From Cercis canadensis (lineage: Eukaryota > Streptophyta > Magnoliopsida > Fabales > Fabaceae), in NCBI GenBank assembly GCA_003255065.1, contig QAOA01001442.1, positions 245,463-309,462 of the forward strand: a DNA stretch of 64,000 nucleotides, read 5' to 3'. The stretch's first letter is position 1, and each line of letters opens with the position of its first letter. The translations under genes and the position numbers were made by a program. Below are positions 51,401 to 63,600 of this stretch, piece after piece. The notes below the pieces were generated by a model. The model saw nothing but the letters and a program-made list of their open reading frames with translations, searched no databases and was not told the DNA's origin.

Positions 51401-52068
51401 GTCCCTCTAACCTCAGCTGACATTTTTGCCTCTAGACGAAGGTCGGGGACTGACAGATCAGTCTGTGCAAAATCACCCATTAATTGCCGGGGACTTGGCC
51501 CCTTAAGCCCATTGGCTGATGCATTTTTCTTTGGCGTACTCTTTGGCTGCTGCTTGTCCCTCTGCCGGTAAGAAAATTAATAGGTAAATATCATAAAACA
51601 GGAATTTGAAAACCACACCCATTCAATTCTCTTTCAAGTCTATTATTGGCAAACAAGCAGGAGAGTTGAAAAGCATAGCAAATTGCTTAGTCCACCACAA
51701 TGGATGCATAATGCTACAATTCCCACACTTAATTCACGGTCGCACGCAGGAAAAATTAAGCACATTACTTTACGCCTCAGCAAAATATAATAGACTACCG
51801 TAAATTTTACCTTAGAACCTTTGGTTCGAGGAGTAACTTTTCCTCTGGACTTCCTCTTCTTCTTCCTCTCACTCCCACAGCAATCCTCCTCCTCTTCTTC
51901 CCCGTGTTCATCCTCACGACAATCTTTATCATTCTTGTCATCATCTTTGTCGTTGTGTTCTTGTGGTTTGTGAGGGAGCAGCGTCGATTGGACCAACCTC
52001 CGGCGAACATTCCGGCGCTTCGGCGTGGCGAGATTACAAGGGTTGAGCTTCGTCGCGGGGCCGTCCAT
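42453..52068 (-). CDS. ATAD5: ATAD5/Elg1-like AAA+ ATPase (16 exons, 1187 aa)
   Basis: ATAD5/Elg1 is the large subunit of an RFC-like clamp unloader that removes PCNA after replication, in the nucleus. The ATG at 52068 begins MDGPATKLNPCNLATPKRR. Exons, high to low: 52068-51811, 51561-51412, 51103-50936, 50809-50627, 50416-50322, 49705-49621, 49522-49304, 48318-48259, 47780-47701, 47131-46815, 46720-46680, 46529-46400, 45345-44174, 44082-43784, 42865-42701, 42594-42453. All are GT-AG and in phase. The N-terminus is basic and acidic by turns. WIDKYKPTKAIEVCGN marks entry to the AAA region. The Walker A motif GPIGSGKSAA (residues ~383-392) is split between exons 7 and 8. Walker B is LILVEDVDILF (~502-512). 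The 41-nt exon 11 supplies LPDNLDRLH. Exon 13 is a long acidic, low-complexity insert. Matches Arabidopsis At1g77620 by position. PCNA unloading in this species is inferred. Confidence 0.9.
42898..43258 (-). mobile_element. 5'-truncated LINE (L1-type) 3' end in ATAD5 intron 14
   Basis: On the minus strand the sequence encodes the end of a plant LINE ORF2: SVLWCTWLEQNARIF, then LLWDKIVHMASLWCFAQGLF, then a short 3' UTR ending in a run of seven A at about 42904-42898. The two coding segments are in different frames, so the copy is broken. It is in the same orientation as the host gene and about 360 bp long. No target duplication was found by eye. Confidence 0.6.
43497..43640 (+). mobile_element. 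tRNA-derived SINE-like element in ATAD5 intron 14
   Basis: TAGCCTAGTGG at 43503-43513 fits the Pol III A box (TRGYNNARNGG). GGGTTTAAACCTCC at 43545-43558 fits a B box with the CpG decayed. Their ~30-bp separation is as in tRNAs. The ~80 bp that follow are A-rich. It does not fold as a true tRNA gene in my reading. The 3' end is uncertain. Confidence 0.6.
43677..43706. repeat. Poly-G tract broken by an N
   Basis: About 29 G with one N at 43683, in ATAD5 intron 14. This is probably a short homopolymer or low-quality contig edge that could not be resolved; its length should not be trusted. Confidence 0.7.
45606..46187. repeat. Direct repeats in ATAD5 intron 12, one copy probably artefactual
   Basis: Bases 45606-45812 repeat at 45814-46020 around the N at 45813 with only a few substitutions, which looks like two alleles abutted. 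Separately, the block from about 45920 to 46040 is followed by a clearly more diverged copy at about 46058-46187, sharing ATGCAAGACTTAACC and TTATCCTCAAATGTGGCTAT. That older tandem pair of ~135 bp is likely genuine. Confidence 0.75.
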
Positions 52069-52982
52069 TACAGTATAATTACTCGTGGAATTAGCTTGGT
52101 TTCAGCAGATCGATCAATTAGGGTTCTAGAAATTTGGGGGTATTGGATGAGAATGTGTAACGTAACATAACAGGATCCGAAGAAAGTTTTAGGAGAATAT
52201 AAATTTGGAGGGAATAATGCCTTCGTTCCCGCCATGGGATATTAGAGTCCCTTTGGGACTCGGATTGGGCAAGGGGCGAGGAAGCTAGGCTTGGTTTGTT
52301 ATGTCTTTTTTTTTTTTTTAAAGGCAGTGTTGTGTAGTTATTTATTTGTTTGTTTATTAAATATTACCAGGTAACATATAAAATTATAAATATTTCAACT
52401 ATAATGTTACTAGTGTGCTTTGTGAAATTATAATGTATATGTTTTTGATAAAATCACTCTACTTTTAAAAACTAGCATATAACTTATCTTATGTCTAAAA
52501 TTTACATTATTTTATCAAAATGATAATATAATATTAGAAAATAACTATGTGAAATTTATATTAGTTTTAGTTCTGGCAAATATTGACTAATTCTTATATA
52601 CTATATGCAATATATAAATACTCTATGGCTATTTGCTATACAGGAGAGTTAGTTTGCCTTTAGGTGATACAACTATATAATACAATAGTTCTTGGTACCT
52701 AATTTTTCATTTTATATTTCATAAATATTGCATTTTTTGTTGTTTGATTTTAATAGTGATAATATATTGAATTAACTTTTGCGTATCAAAATTAGGTCAA
52801 TTATTAGATGATATTAAGAGTTCAATTTCTACATCAACTTATTACATTAAGGGGAACTATATGACCTTTTTTAGCCGAGTCTATAACACCCATTCAAAAA
52901 AGTAGTTACATATTAGTGCACATGAATTATTTATTATTAAGATGGTTTATTGTAAGCTTTTTTTTTTTTTTTTTTTTTTTTT

Positions 52983-53022
<40 letters not shown>

Positions 53023-54971
53023 TATGTAAGAGTGCAACGGATTTGAAGATGAGAGAAGAGTTCACCATGAAAATTAAATTCCTAACCTTAAATGTGATTT
53101 CTATTATGGTAAATATGTATATACTTACTTATCATTGGCTTATAATAAAATTTATGTTAACATACAAAATTACATCAGTATATAAGATCTGATTAGATTA
53201 AATAAATATATATTTCTTTCAATAAATCACGCATATTTAATTTATTTTGTATATGTTATTATTTCATAAATTAGATTGACCTCACTCAACTTATATACAA
53301 TTTGAAATAACATAATTTTGTTTTCATTGAATAAATAATTTTTATATCATGTTCAAAAGATATTACTGTAAATTTTTTTAATAAAAAATTATGTAATTTC
53401 ATAAGACTTAAAAGAAAATTTGTATAATTTACTCTCTCAAATAAGAAAAAGTTTGTGACATTTCTATAAGTCATGTCATTATTTTAAAAAAATTTAAAGG
53501 CCTAAACTTTTACTCGTAATAGATTAAAGAGGAAGGTACTATTATTGTTATTATGTAAGATGTTGGTTGAACTTTTCAAGTGCTTAATCAAGTTTTCCTT
53601 AACAAAATTCAACGTCGTTATAAGCGCAGGCTGAACAGCCAGGGACAAATTTTGGAGGTTTGCACGGTTGAAGCTGTTGAACTGATTGGGAAAAAAAAAC
53701 TTGAAAACAAAGACAAATATAACAAACAAAGCCTGATGATGACACGTTGACAATGTTTAAGCGCAAATCAGCTTCCGCCACCAGACGTTGCGCGCGATCG
53801 GCTATCCTGATACGATAGGTAGTACCGTAGGACCAACCAGCAAGAAAACTATTTTCCGAAATGCCAGAAAAAAGCAGAGGATCCAAACCAAAATAGCTTG
53901 AATGTGGGCCATGCCGTTGTCCATAAATCTGAAAAGCAAAACCTAAATTGACCAAAACATCCTCATCTTACGGTGCTCCGAAAGTCATGTGAATGGGATG
54001 AGATGGCCGAACAAAGAACAAAATACAAGTACTGTTTCCGTTTTAATCCAAATCTCATTACTACTATATTATTATTATTATTGTGGATGATCATTTATTT
54101 GCTGATTTTTATACCATAAATAATCAACATCATTAAATTAACACATATACATTCAAATTTTGAATTATCCGCAAGTAGCTCAGAATTTATTATTCTGCTG
54201 CAAAACCATACAGTTTATTTATTATTTAATATGATTCGTAAATATTAGTGCAAACAGTAACATGTAAATATGAAAAAAAAAATTTAATGGTTTTCTTCTT
54301 AATTATATGCACTGGCGTTGCGTTATGTAGTGATATAGAGTACAGCAAAGTAAACGACGGCGTTGCAACTTTACAGCCACAAAATTTTAAATCAGGAAGC
54401 GTAGATTTTGGACAAAGGGACAAACCAGTCCAGCGAGACAACTATGTTGGATACTCTATGATCGAGAGAATGTGACTTGTTGCTCTGCTCACAGAGTCAC
54501 CTCGCCTGTCTCTCAACACTAAACTCCTTTCACTTTCTCCTTAAACTTTTCCTTTCCCCAACATTCACTCTCTCTCCGCTCTAGAGCTGGGGAGGAAGAA
54601 AACACAGAAAACCCTAAACCCCCTCAACCTCTTCTCTATCTTCCTCTAAATCCTTTTAGTTCAAACTTCACCTGTTGTGGACCTTCCCGTTTTATATTCC
54701 ATCCTCTTCTGGAAAAATCCTTGAATGGATAGACTACATTTTGTACTCTGTTGAGGTCGAAAGCAAAAAAACGCATTTTTGAGTAAGTGAAAAGGAAAGA
54801 AGCTTCATTCAGCCTTCTCTGGCCTCCCAAAGAACATTCGACGCTCTCCATAGATCCCCTTGCAGAAAAAGATTTATACTTTCAGTTTTCTGGCGTCGAA
54901 CACTCTCGATAGCATCTACTTTTAGTTTTGCTTCCTCTTGAGGAGTGGAACTAGTAAAAGCCTTTTCCAGA
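52069..54971. other. Head-to-head intergenic region between ATAD5-like and LYM genes
   Basis: Bases 52069-52260 should hold the ATPase promoter and leader; about 54480-54971 is CT-rich and likely the LYM leader. Between them the DNA is AT-rich, with a long poly-T at 52958-53019 and many short A/T runs. An open stretch at 53599-53955 on the minus strand has more CpG than its surroundings but no ATG at its start and no recognisable relatives. Confidence 0.45.
52958..53019. repeat. Poly-T tract of about 61 bases
   Basis: T run interrupted by a single A at 52984. It could be the tail of a minus-strand retroposon or a microsatellite. No element body is recognisable on its flanks. Confidence 0.7.
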
Positions 54972-57332
54972 ATGCCAAATCAAAAGTCCATTTTACAGAG
55001 CACTTTCCTCTTGTTACTTTTGCAGGTTTTAATCAATGTAGCTCTTGTGAGCTGTAAATCTACAATTGAGCCTTGCTCAAACTCCGACTCGTGTAATGCT
55101 CTCTTGGGCTACACTCTTTACACTGACCTAAAGGTCTCTGAGGTCGCTTCTCTCTTCCAAGTCGACCCTATTGCTGTTCTCACCGCCAATGCAATTGACA
55201 TTTCGTACCCTGACGTAGAGCACCACATTCTCCCTTCCCAACTATTCCTCAAAATCCCTATTACCTGTTCATGTGTTGATGGAATCCGCAAATCGGTGTC
55301 AACCCAGTACAAAACTCGCCCCTCTGATACTCTCTCTTCGATTGCGGATTCAGTATATGGGGGTTTGGTGTCTGCTGACCAGATTAGAGAGGCGAATTCG
55401 ATAGGTGACCCTTCAGTGCTTGATGTGGGTCAGAATCTTGTGGTGCCGCTTCCATGCACCTGCTTCAATGGGACTGATAACACTTTGCCTGCAATATACT
55501 TGTCGTATGTGGTGCAGCCAATTGATACTCTGGCTGCAATTGCCGCGAGGTATTCCACCACTCTTACTGATTTGATGAATGTCAATGCTATGGGGGGCTC
55601 AGCTATCAGTGATGGTGATATTCTCGCTATTCCAATTCCGGGTAATTTCTACTTTCCTTTATGCTTGAAGGGTTTTATTTGTTTCCTTCTAATTGAGGTG
55701 TTTAATTTCAGTAGGGCTATGTGCTTCTGTTACGAGTAAATTCATCACATTTTTATGCGCAGTTCATAGGTTTTCCCGTTCAAGCTCGTGTATATAAATT
55801 TAGTTGATGCTTTATGTTATTTATTTATACAATTTATAACATAAACTTGCTGTTACATCAATGAATTTCGTGATCGGCTTCTCTAAGATTGGGCAATAAT
55901 TTCGGTTAATGCCGTTTTTGGTTCATTATATTACTATCCTTCTTTCATATAATTTCTGCTGTTCAGTGGCTTACCCTGTTTCTCGTGTTTCAGCTTGTGC
56001 ATCAAATTTCCCAAAATATGCCTCTGATTATGGCTTGCTTGTCCCCAACGGAAGCTATGCTATTACAGCGGGTCACTGTGTGCAATGCAGCTGTGGGCCA
56101 GGAAATCTAAAGTACTAAGCAACTTTTCTTTTTCCGTTTCCTTCGATTCTTTTGTCCATTTTAAACAAATCCATTTTCTCTTTTATTGAGTAAGGTCTAT
56201 TCCTAACCTGCTAATTTGGTTTCTTTCTGCAGTTTGTACTGTATGCCTGCTTCTCTGGCGGTTTCTTGTTCTAGCATGCAGTGTAAAAGCAGCAACCTTA
56301 TGCTTGGGAATGTTACAGTGCAACAGAGTAGTGGTGGTTGCAATGTTACTTCTTGTACTTATGATGGTATTGTTAATGGCACCATAATAACAACGTATGT
56401 TTATCCTGTAGACACATCCTTTTCTCATCAAGATATTGTAATATGATCTCTCTTGCTGAAGTTTTCTTTGAATTTTAACCTTATTCAATCTTACTATGCC
56501 ACTCTACAGATTGTCTGCATCGCTTCGAGCTCGATGCCCAGGTAAGAGACTCTGACCAGCAGCTGTGTATATATATATAGCATTCCCCCCCCCCCCCCCC
56601 NTCCTTTTTGGGTTATTTATTTACTGAGATGTCAGTTCACATTCATCTTCTGAGGTTTGTTTGGATGATAATGGTGATGCTTCAATGTGATATGTATATG
56701 TTTATCATTAAATGGATACATTCAGTGCTACTACAGTCTTCAATAACAGATACTTGAAAGTTGGAAGCATCTAAATTCTAAAAAGAAGATGCATTGAATG
56801 CCTCAAAATTTGGTAATATCAGAGAAATAATACAATGAACTAAGTTCAGTCTTCATGTGTTTCCTATGGATTTTTCATGACAAATGATGATCTAGAGTCT
56901 TATATGCTCAAGCTAGAGTAGGTTAGATTTGATATCATGTGGCATTATAATGCAGATTAAAGTGATGACAAGGGGCATCCTCTTCATTTTCTGGTCTGAT
57001 ATTGTAACCTGATGTACCTCAACTGTATTTTAAATGATGGTGCAGGACCGCAGCAATTCCCTCCACTTGTAGCCCCACCTACTTCTGTTCCAAGGGAATC
57101 AATATTTGCACCAGCACCATCACCTCAGTCAGATGGAGCTGGTACCACAAGGCCAAGATCGATTGTGCCAGCAACAGGGTCATTTCCTGGATTCCCCCCT
57201 GCAAATGGCCCTATTAGTAGTGGGTTAGCTTCTGGTGCTTCTGATGCTTGCTCCTTGGTGAACCCGTTACCCACTTTAATGGCTGCACTTGTGTTATTGT
57301 TTGTCAAGTTGATGATCCCTGTGGCATTGTAA
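54972..57332 (+). CDS. LYM3: LysM-domain GPI-anchored protein, LYM1/LYM3 type (422 aa, 5 exons)
   Basis: LYM1 and LYM3 are cell-surface receptors that bind bacterial peptidoglycan and signal with CERK1. Exons: 54972-55641, 55994-56111, 56233-56394, 56510-56541, 57046-57332, all GT-AG and in phase. The start is the ATG at 54972; the frame is open upstream but only with a GTG. Residues ~1-30 (MPNQKSILQSTFLLLLLQVL) form a signal peptide. Three LysM units follow at about 46-85, 110-160 and 174-222 (e.g. VVQPIDTLAAIAARYSTTLT), with CSC and CTC cysteine motifs between them. A cysteine-rich region (CVQCSCGPGNL) and a proline/serine-rich stretch come next. The tail SGASDACSLVNPLPTLMAAL and onward fits a GPI-anchor signal. 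Length equals Arabidopsis LYM3 within a residue or two. LYM3 versus LYM1 is not decidable here beyond the neighbouring genes. Confidence 0.94.
56585..56601. repeat. Poly-C tract ending in an N
   Basis: Sixteen C followed by N at 56601 in LYM intron 4, preceded by a short TA repeat. Probably an unresolved homopolymer or contig edge. Confidence 0.65.
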
Positions 57333-59303
57333 TCTCCTCAATTTTGTGTGCCGAGATGGTGGTGGGTTCTGTTTTGCACCATTGCTTTTGTTGTCACAGG
57401 TGCCATTGTGAATTGTAGTTACTATTATTCATTTGTATTCCTGAACTTATTTGTGGACCTGGAAAAACATGAGCTTTAGGTTTGATCAGATACACGGCCT
57501 TACTTCGCGCTTTACTTTCTTGTGCTGTGAGTTAGGGTTAGCAATTCTACGTATAATCTGTTATTGTTCATTATTAAAGCTCCATGAAATTGGTGGTGCC
57601 TGCTTTGCCTCAAGAGTCACTTCTACTTGTGGTTGTAGATGCTTTTCAGTCTGCTTTCAGCCCCCAGGTAGTTTAATTAACTTACTTGGTTTTGCCAAAC
57701 TTTATTTCTGTAGCATAATCCAATCTCAGAGGTGCAACTTCGCAGAAATTCTGGTATACAAATTGTTACCCCACACAGACTGCGAGTTTCATCTGTGGAA
57801 ATGTTCAAAGAATTTAGAACTTCTCTTCCTTTCTAGCATATGCTCTGAATATGACAACCTGGGGGAGAAATGTTTCTAAGTGCTATTTTCTCATTAACTT
57901 TTCTCACCTCTTCTCTTCAGGAGAAGCTAATTCGAGTATGGTTCATTATTTGTAATTTGACTAGTTTCAATGGACAGAACATACCTGTTGGCGATAAACT
58001 TTTATTTGCAAGAAATATCCATGGTCATAACTCAGGTGTTTGGCAATTGCCACGTGCTATTTAATTTGCTACATGTTCTCCATGGAGTCACTTTTTCTTC
58101 ATCAAATACTATGTGTTGTATTGGAACCAAAATCTAACACTCTAAAGATGGTCAAACTCGGTTGGGGTTTTCTGGGCTTTGGCACCGTAGAATACCAAAA
58201 AAAAAACTCGGTTGGGGTAAATGACAGTGTCATCCTGAAGATTAAGAACCCAAATACTAGGTTGCAAAATGTTCGTGAAAATTGCATAATTTTCCGCAGG
58301 CAGCTCCAAATCCAACTTGTGATATCTGCAAGTTTGGGAATCTTGATTATGGACTCTCATCTTGTGATATCTGCAGCTAAGCTTGTGCAAAAAAAGCTTG
58401 CTTATGCAAATACCAGATTCCTAAACTAACAAATTCAATAGCTTTTGACAGTGGGAAGAAGACAAACGATCAATTATGCTGGATGCCTAAACAAAAAAAC
58501 ACAACGTAAAAATGTTACCAGCATTTTTTAGGTAAATTGACAAGAGAACGCAATTTAAAAAATTATTTATCAAAATAGTGCATTTTATAAATTTTTTATA
58601 CAAATGATACACTTTTCATTATTTTATTCATGAATGTCGACAATATGAGTCACGTTATTTTAAAGCAGCTTTACACTTTGAGTCACACTACTTATAAAGT
58701 AGGGTGGCTTCTTCTTTTATATGTCTATTAATAATACTAATAATTTAATTAAAACTGTTCTAAATTGATAAAAAAAATTTCAAATTATCCCATTTATATA
58801 AATACTTTACAAAATTATATATATATTTTAATTATTTTGCCCTTTCTATGTTTTAACGTTTACTAAATATTTTAGACTTAGCAATTAAAAAATCTGAAAA
58901 TAATTAATGAATTGTACACGATTCCGTTTATATTCATAATTTTTCCCCAAATGAGTATTTTAATTGGAAATCCATCTAAAAATATTCCGTTTGCTTTAAG
59001 GCTGCTAGAAATATAATAGCAAAGCAATTTTTATCAATCTCTTTTTATTCTCAAAATATAATTGGTGTGTTTTTTTTCTTCTTAATTATATTATATATTT
59101 ATATATAGGTACACCAGCAGCTATATACTCTACTCATCCTACACTTAGTTAGACTTTTTTTTTTTTTTTTAATTAAAAAAGATCTCCGAAGAGTGGTCCA
59201 AGAATCCGCACGAGAGCATGAAGTCCCGCATTCCAGTTTCCGCCTCCAATTCCCGCTAAATATATTACCTGTGAAAGGGGCTTCTTCCTCACCCACCCTG
59301 GCC
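57333..59303. other. LYM 3' region and TFB4 promoter region
   Basis: The open frames at 57451-57879 and 58040-58429 have no recognisable relatives. The first few hundred bases are probably LYM 3' UTR. Bases 58500-59160 are strongly AT-rich. The TFB4 leader should lie just upstream of 59304. A phrase CTTGTGATATCTGCA is repeated at about 58314 and 58361, apparently a minor local duplication. Confidence 0.45.
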
Positions 59304-62300
59304 ATGGCTTCAGCTCCTTCAAAGCTCTATGCAGGTTCCTCTTTTACACTCCCCACCAAGAAAAGTAGAAAACACTCACATATTTCACTATTAATCAATG
59401 TGTTTGGTTGTTGTGGTTGCAGATGATATTAGCCTTCTGGTGGTCTTACTAGATACAAATCCTTTCTTTTGGAGCACATTTTCTCTCCAATTTTCCGAGT
59501 TTCTTTCTCATGTAATATCTCTATTCAGAAAGCCAGACCCCGTTTTTACTCTCTATAAACCCTAGTGGGTTACTCTTAGTTTAGCTGCCGAAAGAAAATT
59601 TACAGACAAACAAAGTCACATTTTGATTCTTATTTCACAATTGATCTTTTTTTTTTGTGTGCCCCAGGTACTTGCTTTTTTGAATTCAATCTTACTTCTG
59701 AATCAACTTAACCAAGTAGTTGTTATTGCCACCGGATGCAGTTCATGTAGCTACATTTACGATTCGTCTTCCGATAGTAACCCTGGTTCGGAAATTGGTA
59801 GCATGCCTAGGCTCTATTCTAACTTGTTGCAGAAATTGGAGGAATTTGTTGCCAGGGACGAGCAATTGGTGAAGGCTGGCAAACAAGGAGCTATTGCATC
59901 TTCACTGTTATCGGGATCATTGTCCATGGCTCTGTGTTGTATCCTGCTTACTGGTTCATTTTGCATTATGCGGAAGTTCTATGACTTGTGGTCGCTTAGA
60001 ACAATTTATTTAATAGATGATGGCTTTCAATTTTAACATTGCCATTGATAGGGAATTTCATTTTCACCTGCGACTTGTAAATGCATCCCTCAGATGCTTG
60101 TTTAACCTGATCCGCTAATCAGATATACAGAGAGTTTTTCGCTCCGGACCGCTGCATCCTCAACCTCGGGTGTGTATCTGCATATATAATCATGAATCTT
60201 TCCTATATAGCATTTTTAGCTACATTGAATATGTTATGTTGCAATTGGATATATTCATCAAATATGGTTGACTTAAACATTTTCTTCTGTGTTAATGGAT
60301 GCTTTCTGGCTTGACATTAAATCTGCATAGCTCTTCTGAAATGTGGAACAATACAAATTCACTAGTAAGTACTATGTTGTATGATCACAAAATGATTGGT
60401 CATATGATTGTTCTAGAACTGGCTTGAACTGCGAGTATGGGTTTATTAATATTCTCTTAAAGATTGTTATCTTTGTCTTAAAGTGATGCCTTGTTCTAGG
60501 AATCTACTATCTGTTAGTATTTTTAATTTCTGATTCATTTCTCTCCTGGTTTTTGATTTTATCATTTTCTTTCTAATTTGACGACTTTGAATAATTACTT
60601 TCATATTTACCATGAATGGAACAGATTTTATGTGTGCAAGGATCCCCAGATGGACCAGAACAGTATGTTCCTCATGATCTTTTCATTTTATGTATCCATT
60701 TTTTATTGACCTTTTACTTCAAATCTTGCTTTTCATCCTTTTCAGGTATGTGGCAATCATGAATGCAATATTCTCTGCACAGCGTTCTACGGTATGTACC
60801 CAATATCTTCACTTTTTTTGTCTTCTAAATGATATCTATAACAGTATAGTTCTTGGTTTGCAAATGATGGGTTGAATTTCTAGCGAGCTTCTTGCTTATT
60901 ATTCTTCTTTGCAACTTTTGTAACTGTGAGCTACCTAGTACTACCTTGCCATTTTTGTTTTCATTTTCTTGCTCTGTTCCTTTTGTGATTCATTTGGATT
61001 TTGACCTTTTACTGGCCTACACACGGTAATAAGTATCAATCATTTTCAGGGACTATTTGAGGATGAGGATATAAATGGGTTATAGGAGAATTTGATGTTA
61101 TTCGAGAAATTGAAACTGAAATAGAACAAATTAATCCAAACAACTTGCTAGCAGTTTTCAGTTATGGCATGTCAGAACATAGTTTTTTTTAATAAAGTGC
61201 CATATAAAATCTTACATTGAATATTCTCATTTTTATTCATGTTGTAGTGCCCCATTTGAAATTTTAAATTCAAATAGCAGTCATTTTGTTTTGAGGTAGA
61301 TAGAATGTGCCAAGGCTTCATGTGATGATTTGCTAAGGATCCCAACACCTTGCCTGGGCAATTGGAACAGTGTATGAATAAAACATATTTGTACAAGTGA
61401 AACCTTAAAGATTTCATGCAAACTAGTCTTCTGCTGTCTGAGTCTTGGTTTTTCTTTTAAGTGACCAATATCTGCTTACTTGTAATACGTAGCCATGGTC
61501 TTCTCAAGTTCAAGAAATATTTATATGTTATTAATATTTTTCTATTGCAGGTTCCAATAGATTCTTGTTATGTAGGTTCTAACAACTCTGCATTCCTCCA
61601 GCAGGTAGTTTTAAGTATAGATATGGAATGATTTCATGTTACATAATAGTAGAAATGCTTTATTGATTCTAGTGGTTGCATCTGATATTATGTAGGCTTC
61701 GTACATAACTGGTGGCATATATTACAGGCCTCCCCAATTGGATGGGCTTTTTCAATATCTTTCAGTAAGTTGTTTTCTTAATTGGCATTTTAAAGCTATG
61801 GTATGATCTTTAATGTAGTTTACTACTTTGCTCTTACAGATACCTTTTATGTAGTAGTCTCTTTGAATTCTTAATGTTTAGAAACCCGTGAGCATGCTTG
61901 GCTGAATTTTAGATTATTGAGGATCTGAGGAAGAATGCCTAAGTAAACAATCATTATTATTATTTTCTTAAGCAATGTTTTTGTATTTGTGCTTCTACTT
62001 TTTGTTTTGATTCTAACCCTGATTAAATTGTCTATGCAGACAGTGTTTGCTACTGATTTGCATTCTCGTGCATTTTTACGGCTTCCAAAGTCTGTAGGTG
62101 TGGATTTTCGTGCCTCGTAAGTTATTCCTTTCCTGGAAATTTGCTTACCTCTTTTAGATTTCTTATTTTCATTGCTTCTTCTCTTTTTATTTTTATGTTG
62201 GTTGGAAGGTACCGAGCTATTTGTGAATTTGTCCACTAGTTTGTTTCTGGATTAAATAATGGTGAAGATGTCCGACGGTTCATTTTCCGATTTTTAAAAT

Positions 62301-63600
62301 AAAATAACATTTTGTCTTGACAATTTCTTTTTGGCCCCCCTTCTCCCAAACTGGTTGGATATCTCATGGTTGACCAATTAAAATAATGTTGTCTATTCAT
62401 TTCTTTGATGTCAATGAAACAGTTTGTACAACCAGAAACTCAACTTTTGAACCCCAAAATTCTCCATATTAAGAAACTGAGGCAGATTTCAGATATGCCC
62501 TCCATATATATGAGTAAATGGCAAATAACTTGAGTTGACAAATTAATTTATTTCCTTAATGGATGATATGCATAATTTTAGTCGACTAATATGGTGACAT
62601 GATGTGAAAATCCTTGCTCTGGCAATTTTCATTTGTTTGTAATTTGAGATTTTGAGACCCGCACCTAGATAACTGTATTAAACTTGCAGGTGCTTCTGCC
62701 ATAAGCAAACAATTGACATGGGCTATGTATGTTCTGTATGTTTGTCCATATTCTGTGAGCCTCATAAGAAGTGTTCAACCTGTGGGTAAGTGGTTATTCT
62801 TTTTTTACATTATATATGCCATTTTTCATTTTGTTTTTACAAGCTTCTCCATATATGATACATCATGTCTGAGCAATGCCCATTGGTGGCAAGTGAATAC
62901 AAGCACTTTTTAATACTTTTGCAGATTGTAGGAATGAGTTCAACTTTTGGTTACAACAATCTCACTCTTTATATTGTATAATTTTATTCATTTTATTATG
63001 ATATGAGAAAAGGGAAGAAAGGAAGTCTTGGCAATTACCCTTTGAGAATCGTCAGTTTAAGAGTTTAAGGAGAAAGAAATTCCTTCTGACTCAATTGTTA
63101 CCAAGGATTGATCCAAATAATGAAGATATGAAAAATAGACAACTATAGGACAAAGGCCTTTTGCAATTCATGTTGCATCTTTAGCAACATGGAATAGAAT
63201 AGAGAAGTCTGTAGATATCGAGTTTAAGTTTTCGCATTTTGCTGCTCTGAAATGTTAAATAAAATAGATGGTTTGAAAAATGTGAACTGAATGTACTAGG
63301 ATGGAAACGTGTGACCAAATTAAAATTGGCTTCAGGGTGGGCACTATTATTGAGACCTGATTTATTGAATAGAGGCTTAGAGCAGTCAGTTACTACTGCT
63401 CAATGCCTCTTTCAATAATCTTAATCTCCAAAATTAGATTGTATCGGGATCCTTAGCAAGCAGCTTTGGCACCTATTCATTCTTATATTATCGTTTATCT
63501 GTGTTAATTAGATTGTATCTTCTGCAGGTCTGTGTTTGGTCAGGCTCAATTGGATGTTGCCTCCGAAGCCAGTCGGAAAAGAAAGGCTTCAGATACGTAA
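59304..63600 (+). CDS. TFB4: General transcription and DNA repair factor IIH subunit TFB4/p34 (296 aa, 11 exons)
   Basis: TFB4 (human GTF2H3/p34) is a core TFIIH subunit that pairs with p44 in transcription initiation and nucleotide excision repair. Exons: 59304-59334, 59423-59511, 59668-59938, 60123-60169, 60625-60662, 60746-60791, 61551-61604, 61696-61764, 62040-62116, 62690-62785, 63528-63600, all GT-AG and in phase. The protein begins [20 protein letters not shown]. Residues ~12-220 form the von Willebrand A-like domain ([57 protein letters not shown]). The C-terminus carries a cysteine-rich zinc finger ([28 protein letters not shown]). It ends SRKRKASDT. Length matches the family (~300 aa). 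Confidence 0.95.

Noticed and set aside
53599-53955. Orphan minus-strand ORF with raised CpG content
   Set aside because: There is no ATG at its start or within its first half, no recognisable homology, and no obvious splice partner. It might be a gene relic but I cannot support it.
54945-54971. Upstream start for the LYM protein
   Set aside because: The frame is open but begins with GTG; the ATG at 54972 gives a proper signal peptide and family-typical length.
56585-56601. C-tract as a G-quadruplex/i-motif element; likewise poly-G at 43677-43706
   Set aside because: Both tracts touch an N, so their lengths cannot be trusted.
57451-58429. Open frames after the LYM gene (142 and 129 codons)
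   Set aside because: Composition is that of untranslated DNA, and no domain or splice structure supports them.
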